This document shows, in pieces, positions 1-12,552 of a stretch of 64,000 nucleotides of DNA. Position 1 is the stretch's first letter, and each line of letters starts with the position of its first letter. The position numbers and the translations under genes are program-made. The DNA is from Morella rubra (lineage: Eukaryota; Streptophyta; Magnoliopsida; Fagales; Myricaceae): positions 8,633,127 through 8,697,126 of the forward strand of contig CM025852.1 of the NCBI GenBank assembly GCA_003952965.2, read 5' to 3'. The notes beneath the pieces were generated by a model. It saw only the letters and a program-made list of their open reading frames with translations. It ran no database searches and was not told where the DNA came from.

Positions 1-989
1 TTTTCCTCAATTAGGTCAAGGTAATTTCATTTACTTGTGGACATAGGGGGCATAGTTGAGAGCTGCGAGCCTTGGGTCACTACAAGATAAAGCATGGTTG
101 GTTACTGTGGCCTTTAGCTTATTCTGAGATAATAAGATCTTAAGTTTTCAGATCCTGAGCCCATCCTATAAATGGTGATAATCAAGTTTCTAAATCTATC
201 ACAAATTGGACCCATCTGTAACCCTAAACAGGACACGAAACACGAAGTGACGGGATCTTTCTTCTTTCTTCTTTTTTGGTAGGGAGGGGGGGTGTGGTAA
301 CAAGTGGTGAAAAAAATATGCATTGAAAGGGCATAAGCTCTGCAAAAGGATACTGTTATAAGTAAAATCATGTTGCTTAAATCTTAAGAATAAGATTTTC
401 AGCTTGGTAGATGACAAAAGGAAAGCTCTTTGTATGATCAGCTCTGACAAGACAATATGACCTTATGACTATTTCTTTTTCCTGCAGTGCAATAAACTCT
501 TACCTTAAAAATTCTATTGAGACTCTTTCTTAGTATCAATCTATCTGATTATGTGTGACAAGCGTACTATATTGATGAGGAAATATAAAAAGAACAAACA
601 GAAACAAGAGGACATATAAAAAATAAACCTTTAGGAGAATAAAGAAAATAAGCACACCAAGTTTTGTTAGTCTTTTTGATACATGTGTATTATTCTAAGC
701 ATATTCAAGTCCCCAGTAACAAGAACTAAAATTAAGATCTTTACCATACTCATATCTAACTCCTAACCACAACACGAACATTATGTCTCTGATATCGTAT
801 TTAAAGAATGCATAGACTTCATGAATGCGTGTTCATCAGCGAAAGCATGCACATTAATTTCAGCAACAGCAGATCATCCATGAAAACATGTGTAGAGAGG
901 CCCAAACAAGTCAAGTTGTCAATTTTCAGGCACAAGATCTGTCTATCCAACCAGTTGAAGGTGGAAGTACATTAAAGTTGTCACCTCAC

Positions 990-1314
990 CTGAAATCAAC
1001 TAAAGGCCGGATATAATTTTGACCAAACAAGTAGTAGTCAAAGGGTTCTCGCAGTGCTTTGTGATGTGGTGAGAAGTCAAAAGGATCCTGAAAAATTACT
1101 TTAAGGTTTCATACACGAGATTTACAAAAGATCAGAGTGTATTTTAAAAATCTGAAACTGTAGATGCATACTAGAGTAAGTACATCACCTCAACATCAGA
1201 TAGCATACGATCTAGAGCAACAGACATATTAGACAATACTATCTCCCCAGCCCTCGGATTTCCACTCTGGAAAACCTGAAACATGAGAGTAGATGAATTA
1301 CTGTCTTTCTTAGG

Positions 1315-1352
<38 letters not shown>

Positions 1353-4300
1353 TATCGGCACATTACAAATGCGGTTAGTCTTTAACTCAAAATTTCACTT
1401 ACACCTTTCATCACAGAGAAAAAAGATGTGATTTGGTTTATACAACATATGATGGAAGATAGAACGTGGCAGCAAGAAAAAAGGACATATCCAATAAATT
1501 GCAGGACAGAACCCTAAATTTTTTTTTTGTTTGATAAGTAAGTAAAACTTTATTAACGAAAAAAGAGAGTTGACAGTACAAGAGAATATACTGAAAACTA
1601 GAGCATACAAGCTAAAAAACTCAGAAAATCCGGAAAACCCTCAAAAGGAAAACCTAAGACCAAATTAGCCCACATAAAAAGAGAATGCAACATATGCTAA
1701 ATTAACAACAGGTTTTGTTCTCATAACGGAAATCTGAAATATAATCCTACCTTATGCTCTCCAGGGTTTAGAAATTTAAGTAACAAATTACCACTAAACC
1801 ACAATACAATTTCACCTAGGAATAGCTTTCTAAGTGTGACAAGATATTATATAGCCAAAAATAGTGTGACAGAATATTGAAAACAATCATAGGATGGCAG
1901 TCAAGGTTTTGTGAAGTTAAAAGCATCAACAGTTTGACAATTATTGCAAAATGAAAAGCTATGGAAGGTTCAACTGCAGAGCTGATCAGGAAATTATCAT
2001 AGTTATTAGATATGCAAATCAAAATTTATAATGACAAATAATATGAGAGGAAAACTTATTGTGGCTTTTACCACCATTAGTTAAAGCAAAAACAACAACT
2101 TGTGACAGGAAAGCTGGAAGTTAAATTGTAGATGGTACTCAACTGAAACCAAGAAGCCTCCCAAAATAATGCTAATAATATGTGCTCTAAATAATGCATA
2201 ATGATGCTTAAAGCATTTAAGCTCCAGAATGCAATATGAAACCCAAAAGTGTGAGTTACTCTCAATAAATACAAAGCATAAGGAAGTATGATGAAGAATG
2301 CCTGGGTCCAGTTGTTTTAGTAGGAAGCAGTTACTGATATCAAGTGAAGCTCTTCCTCTTCTTCTTCTTTTTCCCTCCCCTTTGAAGTCTTGAACTTGTT
2401 ATCGCAAATTCTTTAGATATAAATAGTAAAATTTTACTTTATTGGCATTTATAAAGTATCTCACTAGCAGACTCATTACATGTACAACTGAGCAATTTTA
2501 CACTGATATGCAAGCATTTTACTTAAAAAGGGAATGGGAAAAAAATACAAATGGTTCAGAACAAAAAATAAAATATAAGCAGAAAGCATGAGTTTGGAAT
2601 ATTTAATTACTGCGTTCTTATAATTGTGATACAATTCTTCCAGCCCTGAAGCAATGTTTGACGGCAGTCTTCCTGCTTCTCTTTCCGTCCTGATTCCTAA
2701 GAGCAGCTCTGCAGATGAGTGTTCACCATTAGACACATAAAAGAGAACACGCCAGCTTTTGGAAAATATAACATAACAGAAAGACAAAAAACCCCCAAAT
2801 TTAGAAAAGAAAAGCAACAAAATTTAGCATCCACTTCAACCACCCATCAATAATGGGGTTGCACAAAGATGCCTTTGAGCTCCAGCAAGCTTGCTCCTAG
2901 CCCTCAAGCCTCTGGCTATTTCCTCCTTAACCAAAACAACTAAATCAAGGACAAAAGAGCTGCCTTCCAAGCTACTTAGTTACCTCTTCTACAAATTTCC
3001 ATGCTGACTAAAGAACTTGTTGTTGGGCTAGTGATAAGCAACAAACACAAAAGTAAAACAGATCTTCATTAACAAAGCCACATTCAGAAGTAGCCAAGGA
3101 TGTTGCAACAAATTAAAATTCACGTATATTCTTTTTTTTTTTTTATAAGTAAGAAAAGCTTTATTAAAAAAAAAACCAAGGAAGGAACAGTACAAAGAGC
3201 TATACTGAAACCTAAGTCAAGCAAGCTACAAAACTAAGGAATTCAGAAAAATCACAGAAACGAAAACCCAACACAGCTTTGGCCCAACAAAAAAGAGAAG
3301 ACATCAGCTGGCCCCTCAAATCCTCCATAGACGAAAAAGTGTTCTCAAAGCATCTATCATTTCTTTCCCTCCAAAGAGTCCACCAAATGCAAAAATTCAC
3401 GTATATTCTATGTATAGTTCCTTTTCTTTACTTTATTCATGGGAAGTCATCCACAATATATTACTATCTTCTACAATATATTACTAGCTTCTACAACGGT
3501 ACAAAAGCATGATTGGATGTTGGCATGTAAATCCCAAAGGCATACTTATAAATGCACCGGAATTCAGTTTTAACATTTAGTTTCTGCAATATTTGAACAT
3601 TTTTATTTCTGAGGATTGTTACTGCATCATCTTGTTTACTAGAGAAGTATGAGTCATATAAAGACCACCAACTTGACTTTAAGTACCATGTATATAATTA
3701 AACTGGATAACAACAAATCTTGCCATGACAAGTTGTTTACAAAATAATGGACAGTATGGGTATGAGCTTGACAGTGTACCTGATAAAAAAAAATTGAAAG
3801 ATTAATGGGTCCTATGTCGTAAAATGATTATGATCAGAGTACAAGTACTTTCTTTACGATGATGATGACAGCGCATTACTCAGTATAGATTCTATTTTTG
3901 CAAATAAGAATATCAAATAAGGAAATTTCATACTCAAAGTATGACTAACTTTGTATTTCTTGGTTGTGTCCTCACATAAATTTGTTGCAACAATTCACAT
4001 TAGTAATTTGCTCATGCATTTAAACCAATTAATATTGTCTCTGTTATAACTTAAGACTCAAATAGATCATGACTGTAGATACTAAACAACAATGCATGCA
4101 GCATAACACTGAGATGCAAGAAGATTAAATGCATTATCTTCTTTGAGTGGCTGAGACCATTGGACTCACATATCGACGACACTAGTATCGGACACAACTG
4201 CTATATAAGTGGGCTTACATAACGTCATGTCATAATTTGGCACACACGTAGAAGACAGAACCTTCAAATAATTACTTATCAAATCAATACACGTACAAAC

Positions 4301-6085
4301 CTACAAGGTCTACTGAACTGAATAGATTACAGCAGAAATGCTGACCTTGAGATAATTAGAAAAGATTAAATGTTTCTCTCTAACCAAATGCAGGTCTCGT
4401 CCCATCAGCCTCCAATAATCCCACCATGAATGCTTGCTACTTGCAAACTGGCATATCCCAAAATACTAAAATCAGTGAGCTTTCAAGCATGCCCATCTTA
4501 ACCTATCCTTCATATTCCCTATTGCTCATTTCAGGATAGCAAGAAGGCTCTCCTCCATCTCCATATATAAGTCCACACCTCCCTAGTTCATTGCACGATA
4601 TAGGATGAAGGATTTGGCCTGCTACAGCTATGAGACGAAAAATTGAAAACAGCCGGCTTAATGAACCTCTACGGTAATAATTACCAATCCTATCCTCTAA
4701 ATCCTAAATTGTTTACTATTTCTTTATCAGTTCTAATATTTAGTACTAAATTTCGAAAATTCCCATTAAGTTTCAATGTGATCATATGTCAGACAAAAAA
4801 AGAGAAAAAAATAAAGAGATAAGGACTTGTGTGGTATGGCTTGAGCTTTTCAAGTTTGCTGCTTCTTTAAGAAGTTGCAGCTTCTTTCAAACCCTACATA
4901 AGAAGACCAATCCTCTTCATAAAGTTCGCAAAAAGCTAAAACATCCTTCAGTTACAAAACATTCTAAGCATCCTTTGGAAGCCTCGCTAAAGAAATCCTA
5001 ATAAAATAGGAACAATAATTAGTTTTGGAAAGCAAGGAAAAGCTTGATCTTCTTCAGACCTCCAACTCCCCAAAATATTAGACAGATCATTTTGATAGAA
5101 GTCAAGATTCAACAAGCCAAGCTTGGCCACTCTAGTCCCTGGCCCTGCCACATGGTAATACCATTAAAGAGATAGGCCAGTTTGTAACAAAGATAAGCAC
5201 ACTTCCTGACGGCATCCTATAAGGCCAACAACATTTTTTGTTTATAACATTTATTACCTTTGTGGGCGTTGCATCAATGCGACAGAGACAGGCCCAAACA
5301 AGTAAAGTCAGGTCAAATTAACTAGTTGTAGTTGTTCTTTTAATCCTTTTCGCTGTATCTCAAGCCATTAATAGTTTATAAGTTTACTTCTGCTTTTCCT
5401 TGACATCCACTAAAAAGAGCAAGGTTTGCATATCACCCATGTTCACTATAAGCTCCACAGATTCCTCATACCCAAATTACACTAAATATTATATCTCCAA
5501 GCCTAAAACAATCTAAATCCATAACAATAAAATATTTTAATATGCATGACGACAAATTGTTTTACTCATTTAAGCATTAAATACTGCAATTCCATCCAAG
5601 CAAACATCAAGAAATATCTTCAAGCCTATATCGATCAGATCCATAATGACAAGAAATAATAATATATGTGTTTTACTCATTTAAGCATTGAATATTGCAA
5701 TTTCATCCCCTACGGAGAACCACACGCACAGTTCCCATTCAAGACCCAAGCAGAATATTCTCGTCCAAAATCCTCGTGAAACGTTCTCTCTAGCAGAAAA
5801 TGTCATTTTGAAACTCTCTGCTCTCTCTCTCTCTCTCTCTCCAAGCAAAGTTCATAAATGTGTTCAAGCCTACAACAATCTAGATCCATAATGATAAGAA
5901 ATAAAAATATGCAAGACGACAAAGCATTTCCCTCGTTTAGGCATTGAATATTGAAATTCAATCCTATACCAAGAACCACATGTGCAATTTACATTCAAGA
6001 CCCATGCAGAATATTCTCGTTAGGGGAATTCCATCCCCTTACAAAATGCTCATGAAACATTCTGTCCCACAAACTGTCATTTTGA

Positions 6086-6146
<61 letters not shown>

Positions 6147-8129
6147 GCGCAACAAGTAAAATTCAAGCAGAGTTCAACAAACCAATAACTTACACAACAT
6201 CCCTCTTATCATGACAACTTCAGTCAACCAACAAAATGAGAACTCTATCGGTGTCTATCCGGCTGAGTAAGATCCATATGAATGTCAAACCCATTGACTG
6301 CAAAAATCCACCCCTTACAGATTTACAACTCAAATAATGTACCGTGTTACTGAACCACTCAGCGTAGAGAAGTACAGAAATCAGGGATATTTGGTGACAA
6401 ATGAAATTACTAGCATTGGTTGCTTGTATAATTGAATTTGTAACCGTGATTATCCTTAACAAATGAAAATAATTATATATATATATATATTCTAGTAAGC
6501 ACAAAAGCAGACATAACTCTAGCATACAGGAAGTATTTGCATGATAATCATGTTTACTTTGACAAGTCTGGAATGGATTTGCTTAGATTTGGATGGGATA
6601 AAGACTCCATAGGTCTATCTAGGTTATAAAAAGGAGGAAAAGCATCATAAATTTAATAGAAGTTCACCTCATAGGAGAAACGGTTTTCCCTACAAAGCTG
6701 GTCCTTTCCACTTTTTTTGTCTGCCTTCTAATGCACCATTATTATTGTGTTGGAAGCATGTCAAGGAAATTAATGACAGAGGAGCAATTACAAGAGCTTT
6801 TGCAGAAACACTTCACATCTTCACTTAAAATATAATTTTAATCACAGATGCTCCATTTGGAAATCAAATAAAAATGAATGGAAAGGGAAATTTACTCAAT
6901 TTTACAATTCTCAAATTCTTCATCATATCTAATCACAGAAACGATAATGAATAAATGCCTAATACAATATTTGGCTAATTGAGTCTATAGTATACGTTAC
7001 AAACCAAAACATATTTATAATATCCTAATATCTTCGTTCCTTCCTTTTCCTCACAGTTTCTTGGTCAAAACAGTAAAAAAAATTAGATCAAGAAGACGGC
7101 TTGGCAGAAGCTTCAAAACATTACAGTTTATGAGGAAAATGGATATATGCCATATTAGTCAAGAAAAATAATCATCTTCCTTCGCTACTCTTACTCGGCA
7201 GCGAACTAAAATGCATAATCAAAGCACGGAAGAAATCGAAAAACAATCGCAACAAAGAATACGAAACTCACCACCAAGATGTGCACCACAATTTTTTTTT
7301 TGGTGGGGCTGGGGGGGAGAGAGAGAGAGAGAGATTACAAAGAAAAAGATCTGAAACTTTCAAGAACGTCTCCTATAACTATCCAAAAAACCAAAAAGGA
7401 AAGAGAAAAACTTCAATCAAACGAACTACATGCAACAATTATACCGACTCGAGGTGAAGAAGAAGAAAAAGAAAAGTCCATTCCTCTTTTATGCTTACTT
7501 TTTCATCAGTTCTTCTCAACAGACTAAGTAGTTCAGCTAAGATCAATTATCAGTCGTGCATAGTTACTTATTCATCAACTGAAAATTCTCAAAGAATCTC
7601 ATTTTCCATTTCATCTCCTCCACATTTTTCCAGCAAAGAAAATTCGCAAATAACGGTTAATGCAGCACAAGATTCGACACGCTAAGCAAGAGTTTGTCAT
7701 CTTTTACCCCCCCGAACATTTTCTCAGAGATCAAACGGGCCACAGAAAACACAAAACGTCAGAACAAACAACGGAAAACCGTTCGGAGACCGAAAGCGAA
7801 CCTTCTTCGGAGGTGGCATCAAGAAAGGTACGCGAGTGGCTCTTTCCAGCAGAAGACGCCACATTGGCAACATTTTTATCAGACTCCATGCCCTGAAGCA
7901 TCTCCGCCATGGCTCTTACCTTCAGAAAGTGAGAAAGACACGGGAAGACTGGCCTCCGAGTCCGAGCACCGAATCGCAGAGAGACCGACCAAAGACTAGC
8001 AGAAAGAGGAGGACAAAAAGAAGACGAAGACGACGAAAGGGATAAAGAAACCCTTTGTGTGGTCGCAGAGGTGATGAAAAATGTGGACGATGGCGGAGCT
8101 GAGAGGATAATCATATTAACGCTTCTCAT
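990..8129 (-). CDS. ATS1: Plastid glycerol-3-phosphate acyltransferase, 5' half (partial, runs off left edge)
   Basis: This enzyme moves an acyl group from acyl-ACP to the sn-1 position of glycerol 3-phosphate in the plastid stroma, the first step of the plastid glycerolipid pathway. Four coding exons join in frame with GT/AG borders: 7802-8129, 2611-2708, 1189-1275 and 990-1087. Exon 1 (109 codons plus 1 nt) encodes a Ser/Arg-rich, acid-poor N-terminus that looks like a chloroplast transit peptide, and ends in [11 protein letters not shown]. The next exons read [20 protein letters not shown], then [15 protein letters not shown], then [19 protein letters not shown] followed by [11 protein letters not shown], all as I know them from plant ATS1 proteins. 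The catalytic NHQ..EAD block lies in later exons beyond position 1. The start is the first ATG of exon 1, downstream of a TATA box. Intron 1 is about 5.1 kb. No lesion is seen. Confidence 0.93.
1315..1352. repeat. Compound AC/AT microsatellite
   Basis: About nine AC units run directly into about ten AT units, inside ATS1 intron 2. Confidence 0.9.
1519..1670 (-). mobile_element. LINE 3'-end fragment in ATS1 intron 2
   Basis: Read on the minus strand, this ends with a CTTGTACTGTCAAC stretch, then TTAATAAAG, TTACTTACTTAT and a short poly-A (poly-T at 1519-1528 on plus). The same tail closes the LINE at 25.2-26.9 kb. Only the non-coding 3' end is present. A 7-base CTAAATT near both ends may be the target duplication, but it is too short to be sure. 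Confidence 0.5.
3115..3409 (-). mobile_element. 5'-truncated LINE insertion with 18-bp target duplication
   Basis: The 18-bp sequence AAAATTCACGTATATTCT occurs at 3115-3132 and, identically, at 3392-3409. Between the copies, on the minus strand, lies a LINE 3' end. It starts in the last part of the reverse-transcriptase ORF ([14 protein letters not shown], the region after the zf-RVT domain of plant LINEs), runs through a short 3' UTR with TTAATAAAG, and ends in poly-A (poly-T from 3132 on plus). Structure and duplication together are diagnostic of target-primed reverse transcription. It sits in ATS1 intron 1 and should be spliced out. Confidence 0.88.
5821..5841. repeat. CT microsatellite
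   Basis: About ten CT units in ATS1 intron 1. The flanking text (tttaagcattgaatatt and following) recurs near 5940, so the locus is part of a diverged ~260-bp tandem duplication that also contains the TC tract at 6089. Confidence 0.8.
6089..6144. repeat. Perfect TC microsatellite, 28 units
   Basis: Fifty-six bases of uninterrupted TC in ATS1 intron 1. It is the longest pure dinucleotide tract in the window and lies in the second copy of a diverged duplication (first copy near 5670-5880). Confidence 0.92.
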
Positions 8130-8304
8130 TTATCAAATTTATCAAATTTTTAAGGTAGACAGAGGGGGAAGTCGTACGCTTTGATTTCTATGCCTTTAGG
8201 TTGTGGTTCAGAGTTTGAGACTAGAGAGAGAGTGAGAGTGTGAGAGAGAGACGGACAGAGAGAGGACTGAGTGAGTGGTTCTGAGATTGGCGGGCGCACG
8301 TTCT

Positions 8305-8312
8305 ATTTTATA
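8305..8312 (-). promoter_or_regulatory. TATA box of ATS1
   Basis: TATAAAAT on the minus strand lies about 175 bases upstream of the ATS1 start codon. The transcript would then begin near 8275, giving a leader of roughly 145 bases. That leader is rich in CT on the coding strand (8220-8275), as is common in plant 5' UTRs. Confidence 0.65.
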
Positions 8313-8388
8313 GCCCAGAAGAGACGACGTCGTCGAATAGACGAAGAGATGGGAGATGTGCTGCGAGTCTCGATTGGGCAGAGAAGGA

Positions 8389-8394
8389 CACGTG
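8389..8394. promoter_or_regulatory. G-box CACGTG upstream of ATS1
   Basis: A palindromic CACGTG lies about 77 bases upstream of the TATA box. G-boxes bind bZIP and bHLH factors, including light- and ABA-response regulators. CCAAT on the minus strand at 8373-8377 and 8402-8406 flanks it. A regulatory role is inferred from motif and position only. Confidence 0.45.
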
Positions 8395-8554
8395 GCTTGG
8401 CATTGGCAACGAAGGTAAAGGCCCGGCAGGCGGCAGGGGCCAGCCCTGGGTCTGTTTGTCTTGAAGCCGCGCTTTCAGCGAGTGGGATCCAACGAAAACG
8501 GCCGCTTGTCCTGTTAGTTTTCACTTTCTCTACTTTTGCTTTCGTTTTGGCTTC

Positions 8555-8560
8555 CACGTG
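8555..8560. promoter_or_regulatory. Second G-box CACGTG upstream of ATS1
   Basis: A second perfect CACGTG lies 166 bases further from the gene than the first. Two G-boxes within 300 bases of the TATA box are compatible with light-regulated expression of a plastid enzyme. Confidence 0.4.
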
Positions 8561-8824
8561 TTTAGATCAACTGCAAGAAGATCACCGAAATAACAACAAT
8601 GCCATCAACTCCAATAATTTTTTTTTTCTATTCGAGAAGGGAAGAGTGGATCCACAAAATTTAGAAAGTTAAAAAAAATAAATTTATTTAGTCAACTCAC
8701 ACATTATCCTAACCGACTTCATATCTTGATTGCTTGTCAAACTTTTTCTTCGTTGGTTAAAGAAAGATCTGACAGCTTTTACGAAGAAAAACATGTAGAT
8801 ATCGCTGGAAAAAATTATAAAAAC

Positions 8825-8850
8825 CATATATATATATATATATATATATA
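8825..8850. repeat. AT microsatellite, 13 units
   Basis: Uninterrupted AT repeat upstream of the ATS1 promoter. Confidence 0.9.
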
Positions 8851-8860
8851 AAGTTACAAA

Positions 8861-9910
8861 TGTAATAACATGGCCCTTTTTAGGGCCCAACTAATCCAAA
8901 AAAAAACAAAACACAGAAAAATCAAACCTAGCACTTCCCTCCATCTTTTCTACCCGATTGGCCGATTCCTCCCTCTCCACTGTTTCTTCTTCGTTTCTAT
9001 CGTAATTTTCTCCTCCTTTTTTTTCTCTTCTAATAAAACTCTTTTTTATTTTATGAGCTTGATTGCACAATTTCTTAATAGGTCACTTGTCCAGCCACTA
9101 CGGGCATGTTTCCAGTGTTTACTTGTTAGGTTTTGAAAAAGTAAAATTTGTGGTAAATTAGAGTTTTATTAAATTTTGTGAGAGTGTACTTAACCGTCGC
9201 TATTTTGAAGTAGTTTAATAAATGTTGGAAAATTTTAGAAGTTTTTATAAGAGTTGGTGAAAAAGTAAAGAGAAAGATTTAAGTGAATTTTTTATGTTTA
9301 TTGTGATGAGATAATTTGAGGAGAACAAAGATGATGTTAAAGTTTTTTTCTTATTTTTTTAATTTTAAAATTAAAATAAAAAGAGACTAAAAATTATTGT
9401 GGGTGTGAAAATTGAAAAAGTAAAAATTTTCTTGACAAAATTTTTGAGTTATTTATGTTTGGGGGATTGAGAATTTTGACCAAGTTAAACATACTTTTTT
9501 CCTTTGAGGTAAAAAACTGATGTTTTTTAAAAGACTATTTTTTTTGCACTTTTGTATTTTGGCCTCCTAAAATATGTTTTAATAAAATTGTAATCCCAAA
9601 TCTCTAATCGAGCTTTATTTGCAAGTGTGGGTAGTGGTGGAATAAGGGTTGGTTTGGCCCCTAAATGCCATTGCTACTGGCTTGGATAGTAGCTCAATTT
9701 TCGCCACCATCCCCGTCCTCGCCAAGAGTGGAATCCGCTTTCTAGTGGGAATGGTTTACCAGAGGCAGTAGGCAGTTAGTTACCACTTATCCTCCATGCC
9801 AAAGAGAGAGAGTTGCAAGCAAATAACCAGGGGACAAGAGATCGAGAAGAGTGGAGTAGGGAAAACAGTTCTATTTTTCAAAATAAAAACAAACACCAAA
9901 ACACAGAAGT
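8861..9910. other. Intergenic, no gene recognised
   Basis: AT-rich DNA between the ATS1 promoter and the first hAT element. There are no coding features or splice-supported exons. The stretch from about 9100 to 9490 is strongly AT-rich and could be an old MITE, but I could not fix terminal repeats or a target duplication. Confidence 0.5.
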
Positions 9911-10663
9911 CAAAACAATAAGGGTTAGTATTTATTCCGGTACCTCTCAAAAATTCTGAATTCGGTTCTGGTACCAGAATTCTGGCACAGATTCCGGCCT
10001 ATTCCAGTATCGAAACCGGATCCCATATTTGGGAATTTTTGGAATTGGAAATTAATTTCGACCGACATTTAAAATAATCCAGGGCTCTGTTCCATGGAAC
10101 TTCTCTTTCCATGGAAACGTGTAATATGGGTTTCCTTCATATAGATTGAAAATTCAAAGAAATGAGGCTTACCGTACGTCACATGTTTGGAATTCTTTCT
10201 AGTTGCCAGCAAAACGTCTCATTTTTCCTCTTCGTGTTCGTTCTATTTGCAAAGACCTTGGTTTTCTACAGGGAGAAGACTAAGGTCTTCGCAAGTATTG
10301 GAAGCTATTGATTAGGGATGCTTTGTCAAGCTTATGCTACAATGCCCATGTAAAGGTTTAATTAATCCGATTTCGGTTGAACTTCTCTTTCCTTGAATCG
10401 CTTTATTTATTTTTTGGTGCTCTGTTCCATGGAACTTGAATTCCGAGGGGAGGGTATATTGTGGTAATAGCTCATTTTCCGACATAAAAAGCATTTTGGA
10501 CCAAAGCAAAATCTGGGCCTTTAGGCCCACTAATGGAACCAGAATTTTCAAAAATTCCGATTCTATTATGGAATGGAACCGAAATGAAATTCTTGGTTCT
10601 GGTGAGTACCAAAATTGGAACCGAAATAGCTCATTCGTTCCGATACTCACCCTTACAAAACAA
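9911..10663. mobile_element. Non-autonomous hAT element, 737 bp, with 8-bp target duplication
   Basis: The 8-bp CAAAACAA occurs at 9911-9918 and 10656-10663. The element between (9919-10655) starts TAAGGGTTAGTAT and ends as the inverse of TAAGGGTGAGTAT. Subterminal regions are also inverted, both rich in GGTTCTGG/GGTACC-type words. An 8-bp duplication with TAAGGG-like ends fits the hAT superfamily. Inside, GCTCTGTTCCATGGAACTT occurs at about 10085 and again at about 10420. No transposase is present, so it would need one in trans. Confidence 0.82.
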
Positions 10664-11220
10664 GGGAGACCTCCTTCTCTGTTTCTCCTTCCCTGCCCCC
10701 ATCCAAGCTTCCACTTTGGCCTTCATGTAATTTTTTCTTTCTTTTTTTGATGGTGGTGGAATTGTCCTTGTTTGGCAGAAACACGCAAATTAGGTAAAGA
10801 GAACACATGAAAGAAAGAAAGGCCTAAGGGCCCTTATCTCGCAGAGAGGACCAAAGCCCAAAAGGTTACGATATCCAATGACATAGGATTGCAAGAGTAG
10901 CTCTTCATCTACAGTGCCGCTCCTCATCCGCTAAAAAAAGAAGCTTATCCCTGCAAAAAAGACCTTTCACTGCAAGTCCAATCAACTATACCGGACCACT
11001 GAATAAGGAAGGAAACCGTCTTCTCCCACAAAGGTTGAATTTTCTTCTGGATTTTTCTTAGAGCCATTTAGTGCTCCTACTCTTCAGTCAATAGACATCG
11101 ATGTGACGCACCGCTCAACCGCCTTAGATCTGCTATGGCTACCTTCCCTGCAACGATTCCTCCTCTGGTTCGTGCTCATTGCAGATGACTCCAAGACTGC
11201 TTGGAGTTCTTTCAATCACC
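10664..11220. other. Intergenic, possible retroelement gag remnant at its end
   Basis: No intact gene. From about 11103 the plus strand reads LLWLPSLQRF...IADDSKTAWSSFNHLHG, cut by the hAT target site at 11221. On the far side (from 20618) the reading continues GGSSRLSSLTMTSAYF. The combined pattern (a TAW motif, then SRLSSL) resembles the gag region of plant Ty1-copia elements, but it is short and degenerate. Confidence 0.3.
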
Positions 11221-11910
11221 TTCACGGTCAGGGGCGGAACTACACAGGGACAGTGGGGAACAACTGCCCCCCACCACCTTGTGAAATCCTTCCAATTTTA
11301 TTTTTTATTTTTTTATATGCCTTAAGCCCAGCCCGCCCCGCAGGCCCCAACCGACCTAGGCCCAAGCCGGCCTTATTTTTCAAAAAAAAATTTGCAGAGG
11401 GTGAAACGACGCCGTTTCACCCTCTAGTTTTTTTTAAAAAAAAGGGTGAAACGACACCTTAGTTTAATTCGCACCCCTTCTTTTTCTCTTAATTTCCCCC
11501 TTCTCTCCCCGACGCCCACCTTCTCTCACTCTGCTCCCTACCTCCCAACATCAGCCTGCAGCCTCCGCCTCCCGCCGGTTGATGCCAGCCTCCCCTTCTC
11601 ACTCTGCCTCTCAGGCTCTCCTCCTTCAACGCTGCTCACTACTCCCTCTCTCTCTCTCTCTCTGCCACTCCTCTACCTCTTAGTCTTTCCTCCTCCAGGC
11701 TCCAACGCTCCTCACTGCTCAGTGCTCCCTCTTTCACCCTTCCTTTCTCTCTCTGCCCCTCCTTCTCCAACTTTTCCTCTTTCCCTCTCTCCAACCTCTA
11801 GGTCCACCGAAATCTCTCTTAATTTGATTATTTTTTTATTAAACAGATTAGAAATTTGATTAGAAATTTGTGAATTTGATTATGTTTCTATTAAACAAAT
11901 TATGAATTTA

Positions 11911-12466
11911 GGCTAAAATATAACGCCTACCACTGTGGTATAACTTTTTCTTGAAGATGCCCCTAGGGTTCAATTTGTTGTCCCGCTGCCCCGGTGGTGA
12001 TGTACCTTTCCCAGAAATACCCCTCCGTCCATCTTCCATGTCCAAACTAACGAGAAATGCTGAGTTGTCACAAAATTACACGTCGTAGCCAATACTAAGA
12101 TGACACGTGTTCCATTTGCTGACTGGGCATATATTCCTGTGGTTCCCGTACAGTCCACGTTGTCCACACTTTTATTGTTCCAAAATTACCCCTGCCACGT
12201 CACAAAATAATATGCTCGAACACCTTTTGTCACGCATTGCCCATTCCTTTCGTGTCCCCTTCCACCCCAACACTCGAACATTTCCGTTAAAGACTCGAAA
12301 ATTTCCCCAAATCGGTGGAACACTCGAACCCTAACTATTTACCCCAAATCAATCGAACCGTGCCCATTTTCCCCAAATCAAGCGAACGATAGGAACAAAC
12401 AATCGAACCATGCCCAGTCCACGCTGTCTTTGACACCATCGGTGGTTAACGCTGTCTACCTTCCAT
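11911..12466 (+). repeat. MULE left terminal inverted repeat
   Basis: About 556 bp, matching the complement of 19267-19814 apart from small substitutions and indels. It ends about 90 bases before the GRF gene start codon, so it probably supplies the promoter for that gene, as MuDR TIRs do. Confidence 0.88.
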
Positions 12467-12552
12467 CCCCCTTCACTCGAACCCTAGATTCATTCACCCC
12501 ATTATTTCCCCAAATCCAGCAACTATATATCGAAGCCCCAAATCTGTTGGTG

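Noticed and set aside
4786-5001. Lys-rich 71-codon open stretch on plus
   Set aside because: It lies in the ATS1 intron, is AT-rich, and has no similarity that I recognise.
5688-6159. Short open stretches ending in SLSLSL
   Set aside because: They are translations of CT microsatellites in ATS1 intron 1.
7836-8045. Arg-rich open stretch on plus opposite ATS1 exon 1
   Set aside because: It is the antisense of a Ser-rich transit peptide, a known artefact of such exons.
9100-9490. Possible MITE with GTTT-type ends
   Set aside because: I could not match inverted ends or find a target duplication.
11103-11859. Pro/Ser/Leu-rich open stretches
   Set aside because: They come from CT-rich low-complexity DNA inside the hAT element.
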